Origin: Anthracocystis setariae
Taxonomy: Eukaryota > Basidiomycota > Ustilaginomycetes > Ustilaginales > Ustilaginaceae
Reading direction: 5' to 3'
Assembly: GCA_928724745.1 (NCBI GenBank)
Contig: CAKMXJ010000002.1
Location: forward strand, 372,001 to 436,000
DNA: 64,000 nucleotides
Below the pieces are notes generated by a model. That model was not told the DNA's origin. It ran no database searches and worked only from the letters and a program-made list of their open reading frames with translations. A program made the translations under genes and the position numbers. Shown here piece after piece: positions 39,860 to 49,184 of this stretch. The stretch's first letter is position 1. Every line of letters begins with the position of its first letter.

Positions 39860-40265
39860 ACGACAAGGACAACCGGCCATGTTGGAAACACGAGCCGAAT
39901 CTTCCTCCGCACAGACCGCAAAGTGCATAAGATTTGCCACACCCAACTCCATACTTTGGCGGCGACTTTTTGCGAAGCCGAAGATGGCCGGTCAAAACGA
40001 CGAAGTTCGCCGAGAGATTCCAAGTCTGCTGTTAGAGCGTCAGATGTAACCTGCTACCACCGTTGCGTTAAATTGTCGCCGCGCGGCTATTAACCTATGC
40101 TTAACGAGTGATGAACCCTTAACGAGACGTCCACATGAGAAGATTAGAGGGCATGCCACATGTTCCAACCGAGGGTCACAGAGCCTTGGCGGTTTTGGCC
40201 GAGGTTCCGGTAACTCACGGTCGCATGACCGAGCTCGAATGTTCGATTCAAGTGCTTTTTAGTCT
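39860..40265. other. Divergent promoter region of the FGGY kinase and agmatinase genes
   Basis: About 400 nt of shared upstream sequence between two divergent genes that both have TATA boxes ~60 nt from their start codons. No gene is seen. Confidence 0.5.
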
Positions 40266-40270
40266 GGCGG

Positions 40271-40278
40271 TATATAAA
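40271..40278 (+). promoter_or_regulatory. TATA box of the agmatinase gene
   Basis: TATATAAA 62 nt upstream of the ATG at 40340, a perfect core-promoter match. Confidence 0.6.
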
Positions 40279-40339
40279 GATGCTGAAGATCCCCTCCGTG
40301 CTTGTCACTTGTCCCTTGGCAGACCAATTCTGAAAAAAG

Positions 40340-41716
40340 ATGATTTCTAGACAGGCCCTCTCGCTCCTAATCACGCTAACCTGCGCTTCGCTGGTGCGAG
40401 CTCACCTTCACTCGCCCGGTCTGGATCAAGATCATCACGGTGCCGGTGCGCACAGCTCCGCCGAATTTGCACCCATTCCGCTCGTCGAGTTCCCCTCGAA
40501 CGACATCCATGATCCTTGGACCAACAAATACGCCGGTGTAGCCAAGCCGGCGTACTCGGGTGTCAACACGTATGCTCATCTTCCCACAGCAAAGTGTCTC
40601 GACGATCCCACCCAGCTATACGATGTAGCTGTGATTGGAATTCCGTACGATCTTACCGTCACTTACCGACCCGGAGCGAGGTTCGGACCGAACGCTATAC
40701 GACAAGCTAGCAGGAGACAGCGAGCAGGAAGGACCTACTCGTTGTACCATGCTCAGGATCCGTACGCTACTGGACTCAGGTTTCTCGACTGTGACGATAT
40801 TCCCACCTCTGGCTTCGATCCTGCGCTCGCCATCGACCAGATCGAAGCCGCCTACACCTCCCTGCTGCAGCGTCCGCCCGCATCGGACCCGACCGGGCCC
40901 GCAAGCGCGGCTTCTCCACCCACCGCTATGGTATCTACCGAAGCTTGGGACGCCTTTTCCAACGCTGGGCTGGCCAAGGATTCCAAGCCGCACCCCAAGA
41001 TCGTGTCCATGGGTGGAGATCATACCATCGTGCTGCCCATTCTCCGTTCGCTCCACCGCGTCTACGGTCCGATCGCCGTCATCCACTTTGACGCCCATCT
41101 GGACACCTGGCCTCCCGAGGTCTCTCCCGCTGGCTCCCCCACGAGACAGCATCAGATTCAACACGGAACTTTCTTCTGGCAAGCGGCCCTTGAAGGTCTC
41201 ATCGCACGCAACGCGTCCATCCATGCGGGCATCCGCACCCGTCTCGGCTCGTACGACGACATCACACACGACGCTTCCATTGGATTCGACATCATCACCT
41301 CGGACGACATCGACGATCTCGGCATCCCCACCATCATCGACAACATCCGTTCCAGAGTCGGCACCATGCCAGTCTACCTGAGCATCGACATCGATACCCT
41401 CGATCCCGGATTTGCGCCAGGAACAGGTACACTCGAATCGGCGGGCTGGAGTCCCAGAGAGCTGCGCCGGATCTTGAGGGGGCTCGAGGGACTCAATTTC
41501 GTTGGGTTCGATTTGGTCGAGGTAAGCCCGGCGTACGACCAGGCAGAGATCACGGCGTATGCGGCGAGCGACTTGATTTACGAGTTTATGAACTTGCTGA
41601 CAAGGGGGAATGAGATGCAGGCAAAGGGCAGGGTGGCTCAGCCGAAAAGTATGGGCAGGAAGAAGAAGGGCAAAGGAAAGGTGGCATCTCTGTTCAGTCA
41701 TAATGACGAGTTGTAG
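40340..41716 (+). CDS. Agmatinase/ureohydrolase with signal peptide and C-terminal NDEL
   Basis: Single exon, 458 aa. The N-terminus (MISRQALSLLITLTCASLVRA) is a classic signal peptide. The ureohydrolase manganese ligands are all visible: SMGGDHT (His228), HFDAHLDTW, and LSIDIDTLDPGFAPGTGT. VIGIPYDLTVTYRPGARFGP is typical of fungal agmatinases, which hydrolyse agmatine to putrescine and urea. The C-terminal ~35 residues are basic (GRKKKGKGK) and end HNDEL. NDEL resembles HDEL/ADEL retrieval signals, so ER retention is plausible rather than free secretion. It is divergent from the FGGY kinase gene. Confidence 0.92.
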   Translation: MISRQALSLLITLTCASLVRAHLHSPGLDQDHHGAGAHSSAEFAPIPLVEFPSNDIHDPWTNKYAGVAKPAYSGVNTYAHLPTAKCLDDPTQLYDVAVIGIPYDLTVTYRPGARFGPNAIRQASRRQRAGRTYSLYHAQDPYATGLRFLDCDDIPTSGFDPALAIDQIEAAYTSLLQRPPASDPTGPASAASPPTAMVSTEAWDAFSNAGLAKDSKPHPKIVSMGGDHTIVLPILRSLHRVYGPIAVIHFDAHLDTWPPEVSPAGSPTRQHQIQHGTFFWQAALEGLIARNASIHAGIRTRLGSYDDITHDASIGFDIITSDDIDDLGIPTIIDNIRSRVGTMPVYLSIDIDTLDPGFAPGTGTLESAGWSPRELRRILRGLEGLNFVGFDLVEVSPAYDQAEITAYAASDLIYEFMNLLTRGNEMQAKGRVAQPKSMGRKKKGKGKVASLFSHNDEL

Positions 41717-41810
41717 TGTAGATCTCGATCAAGGAGATGGATTTGAGTCAGTCTTTCAATCATCATGAGTTTGTGATATGCGAGTTTCGTGCATTGCGTG
41801 ATGCTGCGCA

Positions 41811-43760
41811 TCAAGTGAGATCAATAACTTCGATTGGATCTGGCGCTGCTTTTGCTTTGCGCGAGACTTTCCTCTTTGTCCCGTTTGCTCCTCCGTCCTG
41901 AGCCTCTTCTGTGGCTTGCGATGCAACCCCCTTCGCTGCCGGTCTCTTCTTCTTCGCAGCAGAAGGCTTGACCTTCTCCCCTGCGTCTACAGCTCCCGTC
42001 TCTTCCACGTTATCAGCTATAGCCTTGCTCGCAGCTTGAGATTTACTCGTCCTCTTCTTGCGCGGCGAAGCTGGTACGGTTTCTGGCGGATTGAGATGCT
42101 CGAGCAGTGTCCGACCGGATCGAGCCAAGAAATCAACGAGACGCACAAACCGTTCGTGCCGGCGATACATGCTCCTCACCACATCTGCCCATAGCGTCGC
42201 ATTCGCACCTCTACCCTTCTCCACCTCGTCCCCGGTATGGTAAGGGCACATGCCATGGGTCGGGAGAACAGTGTTGGTGGTGCGATCGAGATCGTCTCCA
42301 GGCAGACGGTTCGCTTGCTGCTGTTGCAGGAATGAGTCTGCGAGACAGGGTAGGTGGAAGATCGAATGGCAAGACTGGCTCCCCACGTGTGCCTCAGCCG
42401 ACGACTCTCCCGTGCGCGTGTTCGCTGGTGCGTCGGGACATAGAACGAAGTTCAACTGGTTGGTGAGGTCGACCGGCTCGTTGCAGAGCGTACAGGGAAG
42501 GGTTGGGGCCAGCGGTGCGGTGTCGAGTGTCCGTGTGTCTTGAACTGCCACATGACGCTGAACACAAGTCTGCATGAAGTCACTCATGGCTTGCTTGGGC
42601 TCCACCGTGGAGGGATGCAGACGCGAAGCGATCAAATTCTCCAGCCGCATCCATTCGCTTTCTTCGGCGTTGAGATCGTCAAACCGCATCCTGTGCATGA
42701 CTCTCGTAGTGTCTGCAGCATTTTGAGTTCCAGATGCTCCAGAGGCAAGGTCAGCTTCAGCATCGGTGTCGTCCAGCTCGTCTTCGTCATCCGTCAAACA
42801 CTCTTTGGTCACTTTACGGACACGTTTGGCTTTGCGCGTCAAATCTGTGTTTGGGAGTGCGGGCGAGGGGGAAGGAAAGACGTCAAAGTCTTGGATGCAA
42901 GCATCGAGACCTTTCAAGCTCGCCAACTTGGGAAGCGTCTCCGACCAACGTGGAGCCCCATTTTCGGCAGAAGTCGATCGCTTGCTTGGCTTCTGACACT
43001 TCTTGACCGGCTGTTCTACAATCCCAGCGGCGAGCAGATCTCGTGCCGGCCAATAGACTAACGGCGTTCGTTTGCCATCGACACCGGTAAAGTCGCAAAC
43101 AGCAAACGGAAATCGAGGATGTAAGGGCTTGCCTGATCGACTACGCCTGACAAGCTGCAGACCCGCTTCACCTGCGAGATCGCTTGAACAAAGTGGCTCA
43201 GCCGAAGACGAAGCAGCGTTCTCTAACCGCTGATATGCCAACCAGCTCCACTCGGTAAAGAAGGCCAGCTTCAGTCCCCAGCCACAGAACGGTTCGGATC
43301 TGATCAAGGCCCTCATTGCTAGCAGCCTTGCGTTTGGAGTCGATGGTGGTCTGGCTATGCGCCTCTTGGGCCTGCCCCACCGAGTTTGACCTGGCGTCTT
43401 GCTTGTTGATGGGAACAGAGGGAGTCCGATGGCCGAGGATGTTTCCGCGCGTGTTCCGCCGGCGGAGTATTCGGATGACAGAAACTTGAGGTGGCGGGAT
43501 AGATGTGGTTGAGCCCAGGCCCATTCGAACTGCAGCGCAGCGATCTTGGACGAGAAGCCGTAGACGATGCATTCCATCTCCCAGGGGCGCGAACGCGCGG
43601 TCTTATTTGCGCCTTGCGTGAGATCGCCATTATGCTGGCGCTTTCGACGAGGCGGCGCTGGGGTGGAACCGATGTATGTGATGCCTGGCGAGGAAATTGA
43701 GCGTAGGAAATAGCATGCATAGAATGGTGGGATCGTGTGCTTTGCGACAGAGGATGGCAT
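41811..43760 (-). CDS. SLX1: Structure-specific endonuclease subunit Slx1
   Basis: Single exon, 649 aa, longer than yeast Slx1 because of insertions. The N-terminal GIY-YIG nuclease domain reads [28 protein letters not shown] and [10 protein letters not shown], followed by the [18 protein letters not shown] helix. A C-terminal zinc-binding RING/PHD-like domain starts at [11 protein letters not shown] near residue 425 and ends at MCPYHTGDE. The intervening region is acidic and probably disordered; the tail is Lys- and Ala-rich ([10 protein letters not shown]) and could be nuclear-targeting. With Slx4 it resolves branched DNA and Holliday junctions in the nucleus. Confidence 0.93.
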   Translation of the reverse strand: MPSSVAKHTIPPFYACYFLRSISSPGITYIGSTPAPPRRKRQHNGDLTQGANKTARSRPWEMECIVYGFSSKIAALQFEWAWAQPHLSRHLKFLSSEYSAGGTRAETSSAIGLPLFPSTSKTPGQTRWGRPKRRIARPPSTPNARLLAMRALIRSEPFCGWGLKLAFFTEWSWLAYQRLENAASSSAEPLCSSDLAGEAGLQLVRRSRSGKPLHPRFPFAVCDFTGVDGKRTPLVYWPARDLLAAGIVEQPVKKCQKPSKRSTSAENGAPRWSETLPKLASLKGLDACIQDFDVFPSPSPALPNTDLTRKAKRVRKVTKECLTDDEDELDDTDAEADLASGASGTQNAADTTRVMHRMRFDDLNAEESEWMRLENLIASRLHPSTVEPKQAMSDFMQTCVQRHVAVQDTRTLDTAPLAPTLPCTLCNEPVDLTNQLNFVLCPDAPANTRTGESSAEAHVGSQSCHSIFHLPCLADSFLQQQQANRLPGDDLDRTTNTVLPTHGMCPYHTGDEVEKGRGANATLWADVVRSMYRRHERFVRLVDFLARSGRTLLEHLNPPETVPASPRKKRTSKSQAASKAIADNVEETGAVDAGEKVKPSAAKKKRPAAKGVASQATEEAQDGGANGTKRKVSRKAKAAPDPIEVIDLT

Positions 43761-44116
43761 GCTTGCGCCGCCCCGGAAAATGGGGACGGCTGAAAAGGTG
43801 TATTCGAGACTAGCAACTAAGCGAAAGCAGAGCTAGCAAGGTGTCCGTAAAGTCTCTAGACTGATCATGATGAGGTCGACGTCATTCAAACGGATCGAGT
43901 ATGGGAGCAAGGATGAGTGTGAGAGATCAAACGTGGTAGACAGGGAGGTTTGTGTTGGAAGAAATGGAACTTGCTTTCAACCGAAATGTTTTGCCTCCAC
44001 TTTTTGAGCCATGTTCTTGCCGCGGTCATCATACGAGCCTCTGGGAGAGCTCACAAAGTCACACCAGAGATAGGTATGCAGATGTGCAGTCAGATTCATT
44101 GATGCTATACGGCATG
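43761..44116. other. Intergenic region between SLX1 and the carrier gene
   Basis: About 350 nt: SLX1 promoter and downstream flank of the carrier gene (both minus strand). Nothing else recognised. Confidence 0.45.
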
Positions 44117-45301
44117 TCAGCTCGACTTTAATCGGTTCTGACGATCTCTCCACCAAAGCCTCCCCGCTTCATAGCTGCCGAGATACACACCCGCCCCTAA
44201 AGCCGTCCAAGCTCCTCTCAGTGCACCTCCCTTCATCAGCGCTTTCCATCCCTCCTTGACCGCAATCTCACGCATAGTAGCAATCACACCCAACGACCTC
44301 TTCACCGTGTCTGTACCCGTATCCAACATGATCCTGGTCTTCGCCACATCGATCGGAGTCGTGATCACTGCGGCGAAGGACCCGGCTATGGCAGCTGAGC
44401 CTCCTGCCACTAAGCCGGCCTTGACAAACTCTGCTCCAACGCTGGTCTCGTCCCTGGCAGCTTTGCGACGAAAGTCTTCGGAGGAACGAACATCGTCGAC
44501 GTCACCATCCTCTTTGTGCGTACCAGCTTCGAGGCCCGCCCATGCGCCCAAGACCTCGCGCAGAGACTCGTAAATCGGAAATTGCAGCGCCGTGAAAGGG
44601 AGATTACGGCCAGCTAGGGCAACGTATGAGCGTCCAAACGTCGATGCTAGCGGTCCAATCGCTGAGCGCGGCGTTTGACCGTTCTGCTTGGCATGGATCT
44701 TATCAAGTTTGTCCTGGGCGTCCAATACGACGTTTCTTGCCGTGGATGCAGCACTTCCCGGCGGGGCCTGCTTTGTCACCTTGTCGGCAGCATGCTTGAT
44801 GGATTCTTTTGCGATCTGGGGTTTGGAATCGCTCGGACTTGCATTTCTTATGACTTGTTTTGCTGCGCTCGCTGCCGTCGTCAGAGGAGAAGCTGAGATT
44901 TTACCAGCCCCTGAGGGATTGCTGTGCTTCTGCTGCTTGTTGACTACTTGGGCTCTTTGCTTGATGATCTCGGCTGGGGTGAGGACGAGGCACGAGACAA
45001 GTTCAGCTGTGGAGCTCGCCAACATGTGGGAGAGTGCCGGGGGAGCATTTGCGAGTGGTGAGCTTGAAGATGCTAGCGCGCTCTTGGTGTTTTCATATGT
45101 AGTGAAGAAGAGACCCGCGGCCGGAAGCGTCGCAATGATGACGCTCCCCACGCCTTGATAGAGTCCACCATAAAGACCCCTTCCCGATGGAAATCTTGTT
45201 GCATAGTCGGGCGCTTGTAGCCGTGTTTTGAGCGTGTCCAGAGGGTAGATGAGCAGGTCCACTGTGAAAGCTGCGAGCGCTCCAGCAACGACGGTGTCCA
45301 T
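44117..45301 (-). CDS. Mitochondrial carrier protein, SAM-carrier (Pet8)-like
   Basis: Single exon, 394 aa. The three repeats of the SLC25 family are each marked by the Px[DE]xx[KR] motif: PLDTLKTRLQA, PAEIIKQRAQVV and PIDVAKTRIML. The order and wording (VAGALAAFTVDLLIYPLDT, ATLPAAGLFFTTYE) resemble S-adenosylmethionine carriers of the inner mitochondrial membrane. It is ~100 residues longer than usual because of a hydrophilic Lys/Ala/Ser-rich insertion (about residues 118-215) in the matrix loop of repeat 2. Substrate is inferred from similarity only. Confidence 0.85.
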   Translation of the reverse strand: MDTVVAGALAAFTVDLLIYPLDTLKTRLQAPDYATRFPSGRGLYGGLYQGVGSVIIATLPAAGLFFTTYENTKSALASSSSPLANAPPALSHMLASSTAELVSCLVLTPAEIIKQRAQVVNKQQKHSNPSGAGKISASPLTTAASAAKQVIRNASPSDSKPQIAKESIKHAADKVTKQAPPGSAASTARNVVLDAQDKLDKIHAKQNGQTPRSAIGPLASTFGRSYVALAGRNLPFTALQFPIYESLREVLGAWAGLEAGTHKEDGDVDDVRSSEDFRRKAARDETSVGAEFVKAGLVAGGSAAIAGSFAAVITTPIDVAKTRIMLDTGTDTVKRSLGVIATMREIAVKEGWKALMKGGALRGAWTALGAGVYLGSYEAGRLWWRDRQNRLKSS

Positions 45302-45949
45302 GCTGGTCCACTGGTGCCCACTGCGGTCGTTTCTAGATTAGCGAGATAATCAGCTGCTAGCGTCGTGAGCCCGATGGACGTAGTTCATTGTGAAGATGTG
45401 ATCCCTCTTGATTCACGGCTATTGATGTTTTTGGAAATGCTGATGAGCAACATGGCCTACTTGGAGTCTTTGGACCCTTTCCAAATGCATAGTAACGTCA
45501 GAAGACTTGAGGTGGAGGTCCCACAAATTTCGGGACAACAGAGTTCTGCGAAGCGAAGCGAGCATCGTTGAGCAACACACCCGCAAGCGTCTTTGCAGCA
45601 AGTGGATCAACAGGTGCACATGGGACGCAAAGAGACCAGTCTGACTGATCAGCAGTAGTAGAGATGCAACCGAACTCTTATGCAAATTGGCTCAGGTGAA
45701 GATCGCAGGCGAGGTGTCCCTTCTCGGAATGAAGCTGCAACATCAATTCGGTTGTTCTTCACAGATGTGGGGACGCTTGTGTGTTTCTCAGTCTCATACC
45801 GGTGGTGTGGGTAATTGAAAGTTGCTTAGCACCACCAATGGATGGGTGCAGTAAAGTTCTGAAGAAACAGCCCAGTGACTTCCTTGATTGATTGATCCAG
45901 ATACAGATACGACCTTGACAAAGCGCTAGCATGACGATTCGAGACAGTC
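45302..45949. other. Intergenic region, no gene recognised
   Basis: About 650 nt between two genes on the same strand; ORFs of up to ~100 codons here are unsupported. Confidence 0.45.
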
Positions 45950-46888
45950 TTAGATGTTGACAGTGCCATCAATACACACCACACACGAGCCACCAATCCA
46001 AAGGTCTGGTTTTCCATCACTCTTGGATCTGTCCACCTTGACGCTAACCCGTCCCTTCCTTCCCATCGCTGTACCTTGCGAGTTGATGTACTCCTCTGCA
46101 GGACTCTCCCCCGTCGACTCGAGCCACTTTGCAAAGCCGGCGTTGAGCGAACCGGTCACGGGATCCTCGCCAATATCTCCAAACACGAACGCTCGGACCT
46201 CGTGCGCCACTTGTTCTCCTTGCCCGTTCTTGCCACCCTCATACGGTCCGATAAAGCCAAGATACAAGTCGCGGAGTGATCCAGCGTCACATCCTGGCGC
46301 ATTGGGACTGATGTCCAAGACCTTTTGTGCGCTCTTGAGCTTGAATCCCATCCATGGGGGGCCATTTCCGATGTGCCATGCTTCCACAATGTCGTTAGGG
46401 TCGAGACAGAGGCCTTTCACGACATGAGAGACTGTGGCGGGATCGACCGGTTCGTGGCGGATAAACTCGGGCGCAAGAAGTTGGATGAAAGAGGCGTCAT
46501 CCGAAACACGTAGAGGGACAGGGCCAATCGCACATTCCTGCACAAGCTTGCCTCCACGAGAGGCAATCAGTGAACCAGACTTTTCGCGACCGAGATGGCG
46601 GAGGAACGAGTGACAGCTGCCCAGTGTCGGGTGACCAGCGAAGGGGAGTTCTTCGACAGGTGTGAAGATTTTGAGCTTGTAGTCGGCGGTGGAAGGGTTC
46701 GAAGGGGGGAGGATAAAGGTGGTTTCGGAGAGGTTGGTCCACCTGGCGAACCTTTGCATCTGCTCCTGGGTGGGAACAGGCAAGGTCGTGTCAAGACAAT
46801 TGACTACAGCAACGGGATTGCCAAAATATGGCGTGGCAGTGAAGACATCCACCTGCTGAAAAGGGTAAGTGGTTGGTGCGGCTGACAT
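45950..46888 (-). CDS. PhzF-family isomerase-like protein
   Basis: Single exon, 312 aa from the ATG at 46888 (MSAAPTTYPF); two further in-frame ATGs upstream (46915, 46963) are alternatives. Family marks in order: FQQVDVFTATPYFGNPVAVV, TNLSETTFIL with the catalytic Glu of PhzF, PVEELPFAGHPTLGSCH, and near the end DPVTGSLNAGFAKWL. PhzF proteins have two diaminopimelate-epimerase-like domains and act as isomerases; outside phenazine-producing bacteria the substrate is generally unknown. No phenazine gene accompanies it. Confidence 0.92.
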   Translation of the reverse strand: MSAAPTTYPFQQVDVFTATPYFGNPVAVVNCLDTTLPVPTQEQMQRFARWTNLSETTFILPPSNPSTADYKLKIFTPVEELPFAGHPTLGSCHSFLRHLGREKSGSLIASRGGKLVQECAIGPVPLRVSDDASFIQLLAPEFIRHEPVDPATVSHVVKGLCLDPNDIVEAWHIGNGPPWMGFKLKSAQKVLDISPNAPGCDAGSLRDLYLGFIGPYEGGKNGQGEQVAHEVRAFVFGDIGEDPVTGSLNAGFAKWLESTGESPAEEYINSQGTAMGRKGRVSVKVDRSKSDGKPDLWIGGSCVVCIDGTVNI

Positions 46889-47710
46889 GGTGTCAATGCA
46901 GACTGCTTTGTTCATGCGGGGCGAGCTGTGGGTCTTATGAAGGTGGGGGAACCTGTCTAGCAAAGCCAGCGCTGTTTGAACCTCGAAACCTGGTTTGAGA
47001 GGGTTGAAGAACGAAGCCTGAGCCCTTGCCTGCTCGATCTTGTATATATCTATATATATGTCTATGAGCTAGCTGCGCAGTAACGAGTGGAGAGAAGCGA
47101 ATGCTCACACGATTGTCTGGAGTCTTCGAGGTACTGTATAGAGATCGAGACAGTCGAGTCAGAAGGAATGCTTGGTGGGCGCCGAAGACAGGGTCCAACG
47201 TGAGTTGGCTTTTCGGTTTTAGCGCTTTTTAGACCCCCAATCTTCTTGCCCTGTGACAGACAGAGCGTTCGACATCGTACCAGGCACCAAATATCGTCCT
47301 GATCATATGCTTGCATCGCGATCCATCGGTTAGAGCCGTCAACATGGAAACTTTGACGTTGCAATGCAGATTATATCCGACACTTGATTGCGCCAAGCTT
47401 GGCTTGTCTCTGAGAAGAAGCAGCAAGCAAGCAAGCGCTGGCTGTCAAGCTGTCAGACGCAGAGTAGCATTTCACCAAAGAAAATTGTGAAAGGCGGTTC
47501 GTGCAGCACTCGCACAAGCCAACCAAACAGCATCCAGGGTCCCACTCTTGGTTGTTCTTTTTGCGCCTGTGGTTCACAGAACCGGTTCGAGCTGCAGGCT
47601 CGGCTGTTTTGGCCCGGTACCTCTTCACCGCTCAAAAGCTGGCGGTTCATCTTTCTCTTGCGTCCATCATTCAATTCACCTGGAGCCCACCATCGCTTGT
47701 ATATCGCATC
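46889..47710. other. Divergent promoter region of the PhzF-like and epoxide hydrolase genes
   Basis: About 820 nt. It contains an AT-rich TATATATCTATATATATG block at 47043-47060 that can serve as a TATA element. No supported gene. Confidence 0.5.
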
Positions 47711-49060
47711 ATGTCGTCCGACATACCAACAATCACGGCGCCCAAGCCATTCAACATCGTCTACACCGATCAAGAGATTACAGATCTTCGCGAGCGCTTG
47801 CGCAGAACACGTCTTCCCGACGCATCCCTGCTTCCGGAAGATAATCGTCATCCCTATTCCCTTCATCTCAAGCCAGACTTGCCAAACGTACAGAAGCTCA
47901 TCGACCAGTGGGCCGACTTTGACTTTGAGGCTTTCGTCAAGCTCCAAAATAGCTTTCCCCACTTTACCACCTCGATCGATTGGTGCACCCGCATGCACTT
48001 TGTCCACAAACGCTCCGACCGTCCGGATGCTGTGCCGATCATGCTCATTCATGGCTGGCCCGGATCCTGGTTCGAATTCGCACATGTCATCAACGACCTG
48101 GCTAACCCGGCTGACAAGGACGCGCCCGCATTCCACGTCGTTGTCCCCTCTCTGCCTGGCTTCATGTACTCGACGCCGCCTCCCAACAGCAAAAAGGGCG
48201 TAGGTGAGGTGCGCGGCTATGTACGTATTCTCAACGCGCTCATGCGTGGTCTTGGCTACGACAAATACGCCTCTCAGGGTGGTGATTGGGGCAGCCCTCA
48301 CGCAAGAGCCCTCGGCGCGTTGCATTCCCACAAAGACGGCACCGGCTGCCGTGCGGTTCACCTCAATTTCTGCCCAGTGGCGCCCCGGGGCATCAACAAG
48401 TTCATGTTGGACGTCATGCCTGCCAAGGTCACGCTCGGAATGGCCAAACTTCTCTATGGTGAAGAATACCTCCAGATGGCTGCCAAGGGGATGTACTTCG
48501 AACTCAATCGTGCCTACTATGACGTGCAGCGCACCCGTCCTGCCCAGTTGTTGTACGGCTTGATCGACTCACCTGTCGGCCTTCTCGGCTGGCTCGGCAA
48601 CATCTACGAGACCCTCAGCGATCGAAGGCCCAACCATCCTCGCCTTAACATGTATCACTGTCTCGAGGTCTGCACGCTCTTCTGGTTCACAAAGTCGATT
48701 GGTACATCGTTCATGCCGTACACCAACAACGTTTTCCTTCCCGAGCTTCACGGTGCTGCCGAATTCAAGCTTCCTGTACCGCTGGGTTACTCGGACTTCC
48801 CGAACGAGCTCGTCAATGTCCCCAAGTGGGTGGTCGATGCCACCACGACATCCAAGGCGCGGTGGTTTGCAAAGAGTCCCATCGGCGGTCACTTTGCTGC
48901 GCACGAGGAACCGGATATCTTTATCAACCATCTTAGAAACGCATTCGCAAAGGGCGGAAGATGGAAAGGTCACGACAAGGAAGGGATCGAACTGCCTCAG
49001 GTGCTGGGAGGATTGTGGGACGAGGTGCGTGGTCAGGAGGCACGGGCTTCCAAGATCTGA
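47711..49060 (+). CDS. Epoxide hydrolase (alpha/beta-hydrolase with EHN domain)
   Basis: Single exon, 449 aa from the ATG at 47711 (catcATGtc). The N-terminal EHN region (FNIVYTDQEITDLRERLRRT, residues ~13-32) is typical of microsomal/juvenile-hormone-type epoxide hydrolases. The oxyanion motif HGWPGS begins at residue 114 and the nucleophile Asp192 lies in GGDWGS; the C-terminal catalytic His is expected in GGHFAAHEEP. Two lid tyrosines are likely but were not placed. The enzyme converts epoxides to diols in detoxification or lipid metabolism. There is no N-terminal membrane anchor. The protein ends ARASKI; SKI is a weak PTS1 known from rodent soluble epoxide hydrolase. Confidence 0.93.
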   Translation: MSSDIPTITAPKPFNIVYTDQEITDLRERLRRTRLPDASLLPEDNRHPYSLHLKPDLPNVQKLIDQWADFDFEAFVKLQNSFPHFTTSIDWCTRMHFVHKRSDRPDAVPIMLIHGWPGSWFEFAHVINDLANPADKDAPAFHVVVPSLPGFMYSTPPPNSKKGVGEVRGYVRILNALMRGLGYDKYASQGGDWGSPHARALGALHSHKDGTGCRAVHLNFCPVAPRGINKFMLDVMPAKVTLGMAKLLYGEEYLQMAAKGMYFELNRAYYDVQRTRPAQLLYGLIDSPVGLLGWLGNIYETLSDRRPNHPRLNMYHCLEVCTLFWFTKSIGTSFMPYTNNVFLPELHGAAEFKLPVPLGYSDFPNELVNVPKWVVDATTTSKARWFAKSPIGGHFAAHEEPDIFINHLRNAFAKGGRWKGHDKEGIELPQVLGGLWDEVRGQEARASKI

Positions 49061-49184
49061 TCCCGCTTCTTCTTGTCGAGTTTTGCATATCCTTATCAAT
49101 CTCTCATCACCAAGGACCCTCGATTATGCGGCGTCTGTGGAGATGTGTTTCATTGGTTCTGGTTTGGGCGAGGCGATGCACTGA

